Origin: an uncultured Burkholderiales bacterium
GTDB lineage: Bacteria > Pseudomonadota > Gammaproteobacteria > Burkholderiales > Burkholderiaceae_C
NCBI GenBank assembly: GCA_903831655.1
Contig: CAIKYO010000156.1
Location: 1-42,912 of the forward strand
Length of the DNA stretch: 42,912 nt
Direction of reading: 5' to 3'
A program made the translations under genes and the position numbers. The notes below the pieces were generated by a model, which saw only the letters and a program-made list of their open reading frames with translations, had not been told where the DNA came from and did no database searches. Position 1 is the stretch's first letter. The number at the start of each line of letters is the position of its first letter. Positions 1 to 10,435 of this stretch are shown here, piece after piece.

Positions 1-2
1 AT

Positions 3-518
3 GAAATTTATCAAGCAGCAAAAATTGCTCGTGAGATTGGTTGTGATTATTTTGAGATTAAGCCGATGTATGATGTTAATCATTTTGCAATCATTCAACC
101 AAAAGAGATAACAAAAATTATCGATGAACAAATCGAAAAAACAAAGGATCTCGAAACTAAGAGCTTTAAAATTCTGGAGGCTTCTAAGCTTTCTGCATCA
201 ATGTATGCTTAATCAAATGCAGAGCCGAAAAGCTACAAAAGATGTGCAGTTAACCAATTAAGAACCTTGATTACACCTTCAGGGGTATATACCTGTCCAT
301 ATTTTCGTGGACAAGAAAGTAAGAGAATCGGGGATATAAATTCGCAATCATTCGTTGAAATATGGCTTGGTGAGCAAAGAAAAAAAACATTAAGCCTTCT
401 GGACCCATCGCGAGATTGTACTATGCACTGTATTCGGCATGAATCTAATATGGCAATTGAAAAATGGCTTAGTGGAGGCTTTCCGTTGCCTGTTGATGAT
501 TACGATTTGTTCATTTAA
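3..518 (+). pseudogene. Radical SAM/SPASM domain protein, C-terminal part, interrupted by an in-frame TAA at 210..212
   Basis: Reading frame 3 gives EIYQAAKIAREIGCDYFEIKPMYDVNHF...KILEASKLSASMYA*SNAEPKSYKRCAVNQLRTLITPSGVYTCPYFRG...CTMHCIRHESN. It is continuous in one frame on both sides of the TAA. The C-terminal Cys pattern resembles SPASM. The 5' end lies outside the window. Confidence 0.7.
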
Positions 519-526
519 ATTTGAAT

Positions 527-1705
527 ATGGAAAAGTCAATTTTAATTTTAGGAGGTAGCCACAGTGAAATTCCACTCATAAAAGCTGCCAAAGCACTTGG
601 TCTTAGTATTTCGACCACTGGAAATAGACCTGAGCAAATTGGACATCTTTTTTCTGATAAATACTTCCACGGAGACTTCTCTAACTTTGATGAAATGTTA
701 AGTGTTGCAAAAAGAAGTAAATGCGACTTTATCTGTGCTGGGGCAAATGATTATTCCTATCTGAGTGCTTGTTATGTTGCTGAAAAATTAAATTTATCTG
801 GCTTTGATTCCTTGGAAACTGCCTTTGCAATCCACCATAAACACCTTTTCAAGCCCATAGCTTCTAATTTAGGTTTGCCAACTACAAATTTTAGAGTAGT
901 AGATATAAGCAAACATTTGGAGTTAGATAACTTGCAGTTGAACTTACCGTTAATGGTAAAACCGGTAGATCTGACTGGGGGAAAGGGAATTGTAAAGGTT
1001 AATCAACCAACAGAGTTAAAACCAGCGTTAATTGCAATCAGAGATGTTTCAAAAGAAAAATTTGCAATTGTTGAAGAATATTTTGAAGGAAGTCTTCACA
1101 GTTACTCAACCATAATAGTAGATGGTCGAGTGGTATTTCAATATGCAGACAATGAGTATTGTTACCCAAATCCATATCTTGTCAGCGCTTCTACTAGTTT
1201 GGCTTCAGTGCCTATCGATGTCTTACAAGATCTTCAATTTCAAACCGAAAAATTTGCAAAATTCTTGAAATTAAAAAATGGCGTTTTACATTGTCAATTT
1301 TTATATGGAAACGGTGATTACAAAATACTTGAGTTCACAAGACGTTGTTCAGGTGATTTATACAGTTCAGTGGTGCAAGCTGTTACAGGTTTAAACCATC
1401 CGCAACAGTTTATACGGCAGTCGATGGGTATTGAATTTAATTTAAATAGAGATCAAGTAATTTCACATTTTGTAAGTAGACACTGTATTTTTTCAGACAA
1501 TGCAGGTATTTACCACGGTTTAGAGATTGCTAAAGAATTAGAAAATAATCTTATTTTACAAATTGAGTCTTTTGCTAGTGGATATCATATAAATCAACCC
1601 CATAAGGAGAAGATGGGAGTCGTAATTTTGAAGTTTGCAAGTCATTCAGAAATGTTAGAAAAGGTAAGTTGTACTTTCAACTTCGTGAAATGTCTAGTTC
1701 AGTAA
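527..1705 (+). CDS. ATP-grasp domain protein (carbamoyl-phosphate synthase/biotin carboxylase-like ligase)
   Basis: N-terminal preATP-grasp ILILGGSHSEIPLIKAAKALG; VKPVDLTGGKGIVKV loop; VEEYFEG; ILEFTRRCSGD. ORF listed from TTG 521; first ATG at 527. Confidence 0.75.
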   Translation: MEKSILILGGSHSEIPLIKAAKALGLSISTTGNRPEQIGHLFSDKYFHGDFSNFDEMLSVAKRSKCDFICAGANDYSYLSACYVAEKLNLSGFDSLETAFAIHHKHLFKPIASNLGLPTTNFRVVDISKHLELDNLQLNLPLMVKPVDLTGGKGIVKVNQPTELKPALIAIRDVSKEKFAIVEEYFEGSLHSYSTIIVDGRVVFQYADNEYCYPNPYLVSASTSLASVPIDVLQDLQFQTEKFAKFLKLKNGVLHCQFLYGNGDYKILEFTRRCSGDLYSSVVQAVTGLNHPQQFIRQSMGIEFNLNRDQVISHFVSRHCIFSDNAGIYHGLEIAKELENNLILQIESFASGYHINQPHKEKMGVVILKFASHSEMLEKVSCTFNFVKCLVQ

Positions 1706-1737
1706 TTGCAATTAGCGAATTTAAAAAGAGTTGAAAA

Positions 1738-2514
1738 ATGAAAATTATTGATGCAGATCTAAAGCTTATATATCAAATTCTTTCTACTATTTATAAAGAT
1801 TTTGATATTTCTCCTGTTGTGGCTGAGTTGGGAGTATTGAAGGGTGAAAATGCATTAGCAATTTATGAATTTTTAAGTCCCAAAATGATGTATTTAATCG
1901 ATTCATGGTCTTGTGATGCCACATTAGAATATGAGTCTATTAACAGTCATCGTGGTTGGGTCGATGAGCCAGATAAGTATGCTTTTTACTACGGCGGGTC
2001 TTTAAAGTCTCAACTAACTTTCGATCGACTTTATGAGGAAGCTTGTGCAAATTTTATTAACTTCAATAATGTTGAAATAATAAAAATGCAAACTTTAGAA
2101 GCAATTAGAGAATTGCAAAAAAAGAAAGTTACAAATTTTCAATTGATTTATGTAGATGCAAATCATTCCTATGAAAAAGTTTTAGATGATTTGATGTTTT
2201 ATAAACCACTTCTTGATCCAGAATACGGATGTTTTCAATTAAATGATTGTTGCCATTCGAAGGCTGGAGTTAATCAAAATTTAGGAGTTTTAGAGGCGGC
2301 TTTAAAATTCTGCAAGATTGCAGATTTTGTGCCGTTGGTTGCAGTTAATCGCGATTTTACTGACATATTATTCGCGCATAAGAGCTCATTAATGATTGAT
2401 TATGTAGATAAGATATTTAACAATAATGACCTATCATTTGTTGAGGTCCCTGATCAATTTTTGGGTAGTTTAACAGTTAGAGTTGGTGTTAGGCCAAATA
2501 TTAGCTTTATCTAG
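1738..2514 (+). CDS. Class I SAM-dependent methyltransferase (Methyltransf_24-like)
   Basis: VAELGVLKGENALAIYEFL (motif I-like), MMYLIDSW, LIYVDANHSYEKVLDDL. Confidence 0.65.
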   Translation: MKIIDADLKLIYQILSTIYKDFDISPVVAELGVLKGENALAIYEFLSPKMMYLIDSWSCDATLEYESINSHRGWVDEPDKYAFYYGGSLKSQLTFDRLYEEACANFINFNNVEIIKMQTLEAIRELQKKKVTNFQLIYVDANHSYEKVLDDLMFYKPLLDPEYGCFQLNDCCHSKAGVNQNLGVLEAALKFCKIADFVPLVAVNRDFTDILFAHKSSLMIDYVDKIFNNNDLSFVEVPDQFLGSLTVRVGVRPNISFI

Positions 2515-2579
2515 ACTTCAGTTGAAATGAATAAATATATATTTTCAAACCAACAATCTATAAATATTAAAAATTAAAT

Positions 2580-3890
2580 ATGTCAGAGCAATTTGTATTG
2601 GACAATCCTTCTTATCTTGACTTTTTTAACTTATGGACAGATGCGGTTAACAAAGAAAACTTTGAATTAGCTGCGAACTTAGATGCTCTTTTTTACCAGG
2701 AATTTGTCCGTAAAAATGAGAGTATGGCTATGTGGGATAAATGGCAAAAAATAACTTTTGATAGAAGAAAAAAAATTACTAATTTTTTCAAAAAAAATAT
2801 TCCTAGTGTTTCTCATTCTAAGAACTCTGAAACTAAAAATGTAGCAATTGTTTATGATCAATTTAGCGGCTTAGCTCATGAGACTCAATTTGCTCGAAGC
2901 TTGAAATTCTTGAAAAAGAATTCTGATATCAAATTTAATTTATTTATTGTTTATGCTTTCGGCCCGGAAAATCATATTGCTGCTCATCATGTTCATGATG
3001 TTGAACTTAATAATATTTTCTTTTTAAAGTCAGAATCAACAATGGATGTTGGTCGAAATTTGGCTGAAATTTCTAAATTGTATGGATTTGATGTGATCAT
3101 TTATGGATCAACATTTGAATTAGCTTTTTGGTCATCACTTACTTGTAATCATATAAATCAAAAGTATTTGATAATGAAGTATTACCCAAATATATGTGGC
3201 CGTTTTTCAAGTTTTGCTGGAGGTAGAGAGGATAACAACAATAGCATCATCAAGAATAATTTTGAATATTTGCAACTTTCTATTCTTGATCTAGATTTAA
3301 ATTTGCGAAATGATACAAGTTACCCAGAAAAGCACAGATTAGCAAAAAATTTCGGATCAATTTCAAGAATACAAAAGACAATTAGTCCCTCCTATCAGGA
3401 ATTTGTTTTGAGAATTCTTGCTTGTAACGACTCTTTGAATTACATCTATACCGGTAATGCAAATGAGTTGGAATTAATTGACTCCAGGATTCTTAACCAC
3501 AAAAGAAGCAATTTCTTGGGTTGGATCGATCCCTTATATGCAATAGATGAGTTTTCCATCTATGTTGATCCGTTCCCATGGGGTGGTGGTGAAATGACCC
3601 TTTTGGCATTAGCTAATGGCATCCCTTATTTAACTCTGTCTACTATTGAAAATAAAGCTATTGGAATCTATCGATTTTTGAAGTACTTGCTTCTAACTCA
3701 AGCGAACAATCATAATTTTGATATTTTGAATACGATTTTTTGTTCTTCTATAAGTGATTTGGAGAGTAAATTAAATAGTTTGTGTCATTCTTTTTCTGAC
3801 AGGGTAGAGCTGGGAATAAATTGGCAGGTTGTTCTAGAAAATTACAGACCTCATGATCTCAAATCTTGGCAAGAATTTTTAGTTTATTAA
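2580..3890 (+). CDS. Glycosyltransferase-like protein (OGT/SPINDLY C-terminal-like)
   Basis: 436 aa ORF; C-terminal FLGWIDPLYAIDEFSIYVDPFPWGGGEMTLLALANGIPYLTL resembles the nucleotide-sugar-binding half of GT-B enzymes. Confidence 0.5.
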   Translation: MSEQFVLDNPSYLDFFNLWTDAVNKENFELAANLDALFYQEFVRKNESMAMWDKWQKITFDRRKKITNFFKKNIPSVSHSKNSETKNVAIVYDQFSGLAHETQFARSLKFLKKNSDIKFNLFIVYAFGPENHIAAHHVHDVELNNIFFLKSESTMDVGRNLAEISKLYGFDVIIYGSTFELAFWSSLTCNHINQKYLIMKYYPNICGRFSSFAGGREDNNNSIIKNNFEYLQLSILDLDLNLRNDTSYPEKHRLAKNFGSISRIQKTISPSYQEFVLRILACNDSLNYIYTGNANELELIDSRILNHKRSNFLGWIDPLYAIDEFSIYVDPFPWGGGEMTLLALANGIPYLTLSTIENKAIGIYRFLKYLLLTQANNHNFDILNTIFCSSISDLESKLNSLCHSFSDRVELGINWQVVLENYRPHDLKSWQEFLVY

Positions 3891-3964
3891 TTGCTTATTT
3901 GAATTTAATAATTTTTATTTTGCTATTTATATTCTATTTTCAATAAATGAAAGTTTGTTATTAT

Positions 3965-4939
3965 TTAAGTAGAGATGTCCATGATCTCAAAATCGTCGAA
4001 AGACACGTACTGTTCTAAATAGATAGAAGCAGATGATTGTCCTATTACCAAATAGTATTGAAATCCTAAAAAAGCGAGCTCGACATTGTGATCGACCTCA
4101 TCTGGAAATTCAATTTCGTGGAATTGCTTTCCCAAGTTGCTCAAAGATTGAATAAAGGATTTGAAGGATTCTGAGGCTTCTATCCAAAGCAAGTCTTGCG
4201 GATGCACTTTTATTACTAGTTTCCTTGAGCGTTGTGCGCATTTTGATTTTTGAATGAGGTGGATCAAATTGGCTTCAATTTCTTTGATATGTCCTGGGTG
4301 TGATCTCAACAGTTGAAACAAGGGTGAGAGAGCCACCAAGATGGTCTCGGGAAAGTGTATTTTTCGTTCCGTTGGGGTATCAATCTTGAACCTTTTAACA
4401 TTGGGGAAGCCCTTGAAAGCATTTGAAGACAAAGAATATGCCCCTCTGTATTTGGGGTGTTCACAATCGTAAAAGAAGTTGTTGATCTCATTCAAACTCA
4501 AAACATCTTCCTCGTGTATGCCCAGTGGGGCTAAGTGATTATCTTCTTTTAATAGTTCCAAGAGTGCATTACAGTCGATCTCTTTTTGACTTTGAAATTC
4601 AAAGGTTTTGTTGCTGGAGTACTGACCCTCTTCAACGTAAGAGTAGCAAGAAATTTTGCGGCTGATTTTGATCAACTTACCCAGCAAATAGCCTGTGTGG
4701 GGCAAGAACAAGTGAAAGAGTTGCTTCTGGAGGGGATTAATGGAGAGGAGGGTTTTTAAAAACGTAACGGTTCTCTCGATGTTCCAAACCCCATCGTCCA
4801 TGACGCTGATTGCGCCTTCCACCTTTATCCCTCTGGCTGTAATTTGTTGACTGGGTATGTTTGTATTTTGCTGCGCTATGAGTTTATTGAGCGTGTAAGT
4901 GATGGGGTTGTGAGAATAATAAATACGCAGCTCGTCCAT
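3965..4939 (-). CDS. Hypothetical protein, possible GT52/polysialyltransferase-like glycosyltransferase
   Basis: 324 aa ORF with YSYVEEGQYSSNKTF, KLVIKVHPQDLLW and VIGQSSASIYLEQY, reminiscent of sialyl/polysialyltransferase-like GT-B folds. Confidence 0.35.
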   Translation of the reverse strand: MDELRIYYSHNPITYTLNKLIAQQNTNIPSQQITARGIKVEGAISVMDDGVWNIERTVTFLKTLLSINPLQKQLFHLFLPHTGYLLGKLIKISRKISCYSYVEEGQYSSNKTFEFQSQKEIDCNALLELLKEDNHLAPLGIHEEDVLSLNEINNFFYDCEHPKYRGAYSLSSNAFKGFPNVKRFKIDTPTERKIHFPETILVALSPLFQLLRSHPGHIKEIEANLIHLIQKSKCAQRSRKLVIKVHPQDLLWIEASESFKSFIQSLSNLGKQFHEIEFPDEVDHNVELAFLGFQYYLVIGQSSASIYLEQYVSFDDFEIMDIST

Positions 4940-5097
4940 GTTGAACTCAGTCGATTACAAAAGCGTAATCTTATGCATGCATTGTTAACGGCAGATAAAG
5001 TTAAGTGGCGCGGTTCGCTCATTTTTTGAACTTTACCTTTGAAAACGAAGGACGCGTCAAGATTCCCTCGTCGAGCTAAGCCCCAATTCAGATTGTT

Positions 5098-6081
5098 TTA
5101 ATTGGAGCGAATTAAAAGTTGTGAAGCCAACTCAGTTAAAGCTTCTTTGTACTGTGAATTTGGAAGGGGTTCCAAGACTTGAATGGCGAGCTTGGCTTGT
5201 TCATGGGCCACGGCCTTGGTGGCTTGCATAGCCCCCGTGTTCACAATGATGTTCAAGATGGGAGTGATGTCTGGCGCATCACCCAACTCAATGGCCGATT
5301 TGATGACTTGCTTGTCGTGTTCGTTGCACCTTTGCATGGCAAAAATGAGTGGGAGCGTTGTTTTGCCTTCTCGCAAATCATCCCCCAAATTTTTGCCCAG
5401 CAAATCACTCTCTCCCTCGTAATCCAAGGCATCGTCGATGACTTGAAAAGCGGTCCCCAAGGCCAGTCCGTATTGAGCACAGGCTTGGATCAGTTTCTCA
5501 TCGCACCCTTTCACAATGGCTGGGAGCTTGGCACTGGCTTCAAAGAGCTTGGCGGTCTTTGATTGAATGACATCTAAATAGCCTTCGATGGATAGGTCTG
5601 CATCATGCAAATTCATGAGCTGTTGCACTTCACCCTCAGCGATGACGTTGGTGGCGTTGGCCAGCACGCGCATGATTTCCATGTTGTTGCAGTCCACCAT
5701 CATTTGAAATGCGCGGGAATATAAAAAGTCTCCCACCAGCACGCTTGCAGGATTTCCAAAGGAGACATTTGCAGTGGGGCGGCCCCTTCTGAGAGTGGAG
5801 TCATCCACCACGTCATCGTGGAGCAATGTGGCGGTGTGGATGAATTCAACCACAGCCGCCAACTCAAAGCGGTCTTCGCCCGTGTGGGCAATGGCACCTG
5901 ACATCAACAGCAGCAAGGTAGGACGCACCCGTTTGCCACCGGCGGAGATGATGTATTTGGCGACTTCACCCACAAGCGGCACATCAGAGGAGAGCCGAGC
6001 AGAGATCACGCGGTCCATTTGCTCCAAATCTGAGGCCACCAAAGTGGCATAAAGGGGCTGGGAGATTTGATCGTTGGACAA
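5098..6081 (-). CDS. ispB: Polyprenyl (octaprenyl) diphosphate synthase
   Basis: GGKRVRPTLLLL, LLHDDVVDDSTLRRGRPT and FQVIDDALDYEG motifs; adjacent and divergent to rplU-rpmA, as commonly seen. Confidence 0.93.
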   Translation of the reverse strand: MSNDQISQPLYATLVASDLEQMDRVISARLSSDVPLVGEVAKYIISAGGKRVRPTLLLLMSGAIAHTGEDRFELAAVVEFIHTATLLHDDVVDDSTLRRGRPTANVSFGNPASVLVGDFLYSRAFQMMVDCNNMEIMRVLANATNVIAEGEVQQLMNLHDADLSIEGYLDVIQSKTAKLFEASAKLPAIVKGCDEKLIQACAQYGLALGTAFQVIDDALDYEGESDLLGKNLGDDLREGKTTLPLIFAMQRCNEHDKQVIKSAIELGDAPDITPILNIIVNTGAMQATKAVAHEQAKLAIQVLEPLPNSQYKEALTELASQLLIRSN

Positions 6082-6390
6082 GGCGTTTTTAGTTTAGGTG
6101 AAATTGAAAGACATTATAAGTGCACCCCTCGAGGTCATTTTTTGAAATGAAATGGCCCCTTGCACGAGCGCAATTGAACGCAATTGAACTCAGTGAGCCC
6201 TTGGTTTCGAAAATCCCTTGCCGTCCAGGGGGGGCGAAACCCCTATCCTTGCATGGTGTCGTGAAAGGCACATTTGAGACACATTTCAAATTTGAGTACA
6301 TTTTAATAACCCTAAAGTATTCAAAATATCCCTCTAAATGCTGCATTTGTGTGTTGCTCATCGTTAAAGATGGCGGGTTTTGGCTTGAAA

Positions 6391-6399
6391 TGCTATAAT
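6391..6399 (+). promoter_or_regulatory. Extended -10 promoter (TGCTATAAT) upstream of rplU-rpmA
   Basis: TGnTATAAT at 6391..6399, 65 bp upstream of the rplU ATG; no convincing -35. Confidence 0.5.
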
Positions 6400-6463
6400 T
6401 TTTGGCTCAGTGGAAATTCGTCCTCTGAGTTCAAAGATTACTATCGTATTCGAAGAGGTTCAT

Positions 6464-6775
6464 ATGTACGCGGTCATAAAAACCGGGGGCAAACAGTATC
6501 GTGTTGCTTCTGGCGAAAAAATTAAAGTAGAACAGATTGCTGCGGACGTTGGCCAAGAGATTGTGATTGACCATGTGTTGGCTGTCGGAGACGGCGCCTC
6601 ACTTAAGGTTGGTACCCCCTTGGTGTCCGGCGCAACTGTGAAAGCCACTGTCGTGGCTCACGGTAAACACGACAAAGTTCGCATTTTCAAAATGCGCCGT
6701 CGCAAGCACTATCAAAAACGCCAAGGACATCGCCAGCAATTCACAGAATTGCAAATCGGTGCCATCCAGGCTTAA
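6464..6775 (+). CDS. rplU: 50S ribosomal protein L21
   Basis: [24 protein letters not shown]...[23 protein letters not shown]; start corrected to ATG 6464. Confidence 0.97.
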   Translation: MYAVIKTGGKQYRVASGEKIKVEQIAADVGQEIVIDHVLAVGDGASLKVGTPLVSGATVKATVVAHGKHDKVRIFKMRRRKHYQKRQGHRQQFTELQIGAIQA

Positions 6776-6793
6776 TTTCAAGGAGCAGATGAA

Positions 6794-7051
6794 ATGGCAC
6801 AGAAAAAAGGCGGCGGCTCAACGCGAAACGGAAGAGACTCCAAGCCAAAGATGTTGGGTGTTAAAGCCTTCGGTGGCGAGCTCATCACTGCGGGTGCAAT
6901 CATTGTGCGTCAACGTGGAACCAAGTTCCACCCCGGCGTGAATGTTGGCATTGGCAAGGATCACACTTTGTTTGCTCTGGTTGACGGACACGTTAACTTC
7001 ACCACCAAAGGTGCTTTGAGCAAACACACCGTTAATGTGAGCCCTGTTTAA
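6794..7051 (+). CDS. rpmA: 50S ribosomal protein L27
   Basis: [29 protein letters not shown]...[27 protein letters not shown]. Confidence 0.97.
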   Translation: MAQKKGGGSTRNGRDSKPKMLGVKAFGGELITAGAIIVRQRGTKFHPGVNVGIGKDHTLFALVDGHVNFTTKGALSKHTVNVSPV

Positions 7052-7073
7052 TCAACAGTGCTTGCTTGACTCG

Positions 7074-7102
7074 ATTAAAGCCCCGCTGGTCGGGGCTTTA
7101 AT
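7074..7102 (+). terminator. Intrinsic terminator downstream of rpmA
   Basis: Perfect 12-bp stem ATTAAAGCCCCG-CTGGT-CGGGGCTTTAAT followed by CTTTATGG. Confidence 0.85.
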
Positions 7103-7199
7103 CTTTATGGCTCTGAGTGCCAGAGGTTTTTTTTCAATAAAACTTGACTGATCACTTAGAGTAACATGGCCCTTATGGGCCTACAAGGATCGCTTTTGA

Positions 7200-8318
<1,119 letters not shown>

Positions 8319-8342
8319 TTTTCTCATTTCACGCGTTCATTG

Positions 8343-9551
8343 ATGTCCTCCACCACTGTTTCATTCCCCAAGCTTTGCCTCATTCATGACGAAGCCTCCC
8401 TTGCACGTGCACACTCTGTGTTGCTTGAGGCCAGGCGCATCGTGATCAAAGTGGGTTCGAGCTTGGTGACCAACGAGGGTCGCGGTTTGGATGAGGGCGC
8501 CATAGGTGAGTGGTGCCGGCAAATGGCGATCCTCATCAAAGGTGAGGGCACGGGTCCTGCGAGAGAGCTCATCATGGTATCAAGCGGCGCCATTGCCGAG
8601 GGTATGAAAAGACTGGGTTGGAGCACTCGACCCAAAGCCATTCATGAGCTTCAAGCCGCAGCGGCAGTGGGGCAAATGGGACTTGCTCAAATTTATGAGA
8701 CCAAGCTCAAAGAGAATAATTTGGTGAGTGCTCAAGTGCTTTTGACCCATGCCGATTTAGCCGATCGCGAGCGTTACCTCAACGCCAAATCTACACTCTT
8801 GACGCTTTTAAAGCATGGCGTTTTGCCCGTCATCAATGAAAACGACACGGTTGTCAACGACGAAATCAAATTCGGCGACAACGACACCTTGGGTGCGTTG
8901 GTGGCCAATTTGGTCGAAGCTGATGCGCTCATCATCTTGACCGATCAAAAAGGACTTTTCTCAGCCGATCCCAGAAGCAACCCCCAAGCCCAGTTCATTG
9001 AGCTGGCCAGTTCCATGGATCCGACTTTGGAGAGCATGGCTGGAGGAGCGGGTTCGAGCATTGGCAAGGGCGGGATGATCACCAAAGTGCTGGCAGCCAA
9101 GAGAGCTGCGGGCTCAGGTGCCTCCACTGTGATCGCTTGGGGACGTGAGCCCAATGCGCTTTTGAGATTGGCCAAAGGGGAGTCCTTGGGCACTTTGCTT
9201 TGGGCGAGCACTTTGAAGCAACAAGCCAGAAAGCAATGGATGGCGGACCATTTGCAACTCAAAGGTGCATTGGTCCTTGATGCGGGAGCGCATGAGAAGG
9301 TGTTTGCTCAAGGCACGAGCCTCTTGCCCATTGGCATGATCTTGGTGGAAGGTGACTTCAACCGAGGTGAGGTGGTGAGCATCAAAGGTCCTGATGGACA
9401 AGAGTTTGCCCGGGGCTTGGCCAACTACTCAAGCGCTGAGGCCAGGTTGTTGTGCGGCAAACCCTCTCAGGAGTTTGAGCGCCTTTTGGGTTATACGGGT
9501 GAGCCGGAGATGGTGCACCGGGATAACTTGGTGATCACCAAAGCTCACTGA
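8343..9551 (+). CDS. proB: Glutamate 5-kinase (AAK kinase + PUA domain)
   Basis: [49 protein letters not shown]-terminal PUA region; downstream of obgE. ORF listed from TTG 8340; ATG at 8343. Confidence 0.94.
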   Translation: MSSTTVSFPKLCLIHDEASLARAHSVLLEARRIVIKVGSSLVTNEGRGLDEGAIGEWCRQMAILIKGEGTGPARELIMVSSGAIAEGMKRLGWSTRPKAIHELQAAAAVGQMGLAQIYETKLKENNLVSAQVLLTHADLADRERYLNAKSTLLTLLKHGVLPVINENDTVVNDEIKFGDNDTLGALVANLVEADALIILTDQKGLFSADPRSNPQAQFIELASSMDPTLESMAGGAGSSIGKGGMITKVLAAKRAAGSGASTVIAWGREPNALLRLAKGESLGTLLWASTLKQQARKQWMADHLQLKGALVLDAGAHEKVFAQGTSLLPIGMILVEGDFNRGEVVSIKGPDGQEFARGLANYSSAEARLLCGKPSQEFERLLGYTGEPEMVHRDNLVITKAH

Positions 9552-9621
9552 AACGCCCTGAAATGCACTGAAAGACTTTGAAACGGGTATGTGCCTAGCT
9601 CAGCTGAGGCGCACCGAGTCC

Positions 9622-10287
9622 TTACTCGAACGATGCGTCAGGGGGCAATTCCAAATGCAATGGTTTTTGGTAAGGCGATCTCATCCCCTTGATCGATAAA
9701 TCGGGCGTGGATGCCTCTGATTTTGGAGCTTGGCGGACAGAGCCCGCGTAGTCTGAGCCTCCTTTGGAGACCTCTCTGGAGGGGCGGGGCTTTAACAACC
9801 TTGGGTTGAACTCCACCTTGGGCAGATATTTTTGCAACTCCGACAAAGCCAGTTCATAGACTCCTCGTTTGAATTCAACCACCACATCCAAGGGGACCCA
9901 GTAGTCGTTCCACTTCCAAGCATCAAACTCAGGATGGTTGGTCGCTCGCAAATTCAAGTGCCAGTCTTGCACGACCAATTGAAGCAAAAACCAAATTTGT
10001 TTTTGCCCTTTGTAATGGCCTCGCGCATCTTTGCGGATGTATCGGTCAGGCACCTCATAGCGCAACCAGTCCCGGGTTCTGGCGAGAATGCGGATGTGCT
10101 CTGGCAGCAGGCCCACCTCTTCGTGCAATTCTCGCAACATGGCTTGCTCGGGGTTCTCTCCCCGATCAATGCCGCCTTGGGGAAACTGCCAGCTGTGGCT
10201 GCGGATTCGTTTGCCCCAAAAAACCTGATTCTGATGGTTCACCAAGATGATGCCAACATTGGGCCTAAAGCCGTCTCTGTCCAGCAT
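9622..10287 (-). CDS. rppH: RNA pyrophosphohydrolase (Nudix)
   Basis: [44 protein letters not shown]; Nudix box REXXEEXG ([10 protein letters not shown]); start set to ATG 10287. Confidence 0.93.
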   Translation of the reverse strand: MLDRDGFRPNVGIILVNHQNQVFWGKRIRSHSWQFPQGGIDRGENPEQAMLRELHEEVGLLPEHIRILARTRDWLRYEVPDRYIRKDARGHYKGQKQIWFLLQLVVQDWHLNLRATNHPEFDAWKWNDYWVPLDVVVEFKRGVYELALSELQKYLPKVEFNPRLLKPRPSREVSKGGSDYAGSVRQAPKSEASTPDLSIKGMRSPYQKPLHLELPPDASFE

Positions 10288-10435
10288 AATCAACTCTCAA
10301 TTTTTTCAACTGAGTTCATTATGCACAGTCCTTTTGATTCATCAAGGGGATTTATGCGAATTGGTTCAATAAATTAACGATAATCTTCATTTCGCAAAGT
10401 CAATTTGTTACTCCCAACTTCGGAATCTCCCCAAT

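Noticed and set aside
6089-6398. Overlapping 90-92 aa ORFs on both strands between ispB and rplU
   Set aside because: No domain signature; this is the promoter/leader region of two divergent conserved genes, with the extended -10 inside. The GCAATTGAAC tandem repeat near 6170 is short and not clearly functional.
9545-9595. Imperfect repeats (CTGAAACGC/CTGAAATGC/CTGAAAGAC/TTGAAACGG) after proB
   Set aside because: Degenerate and short; probably chance or terminator-proximal sequence, with no supporting structure.
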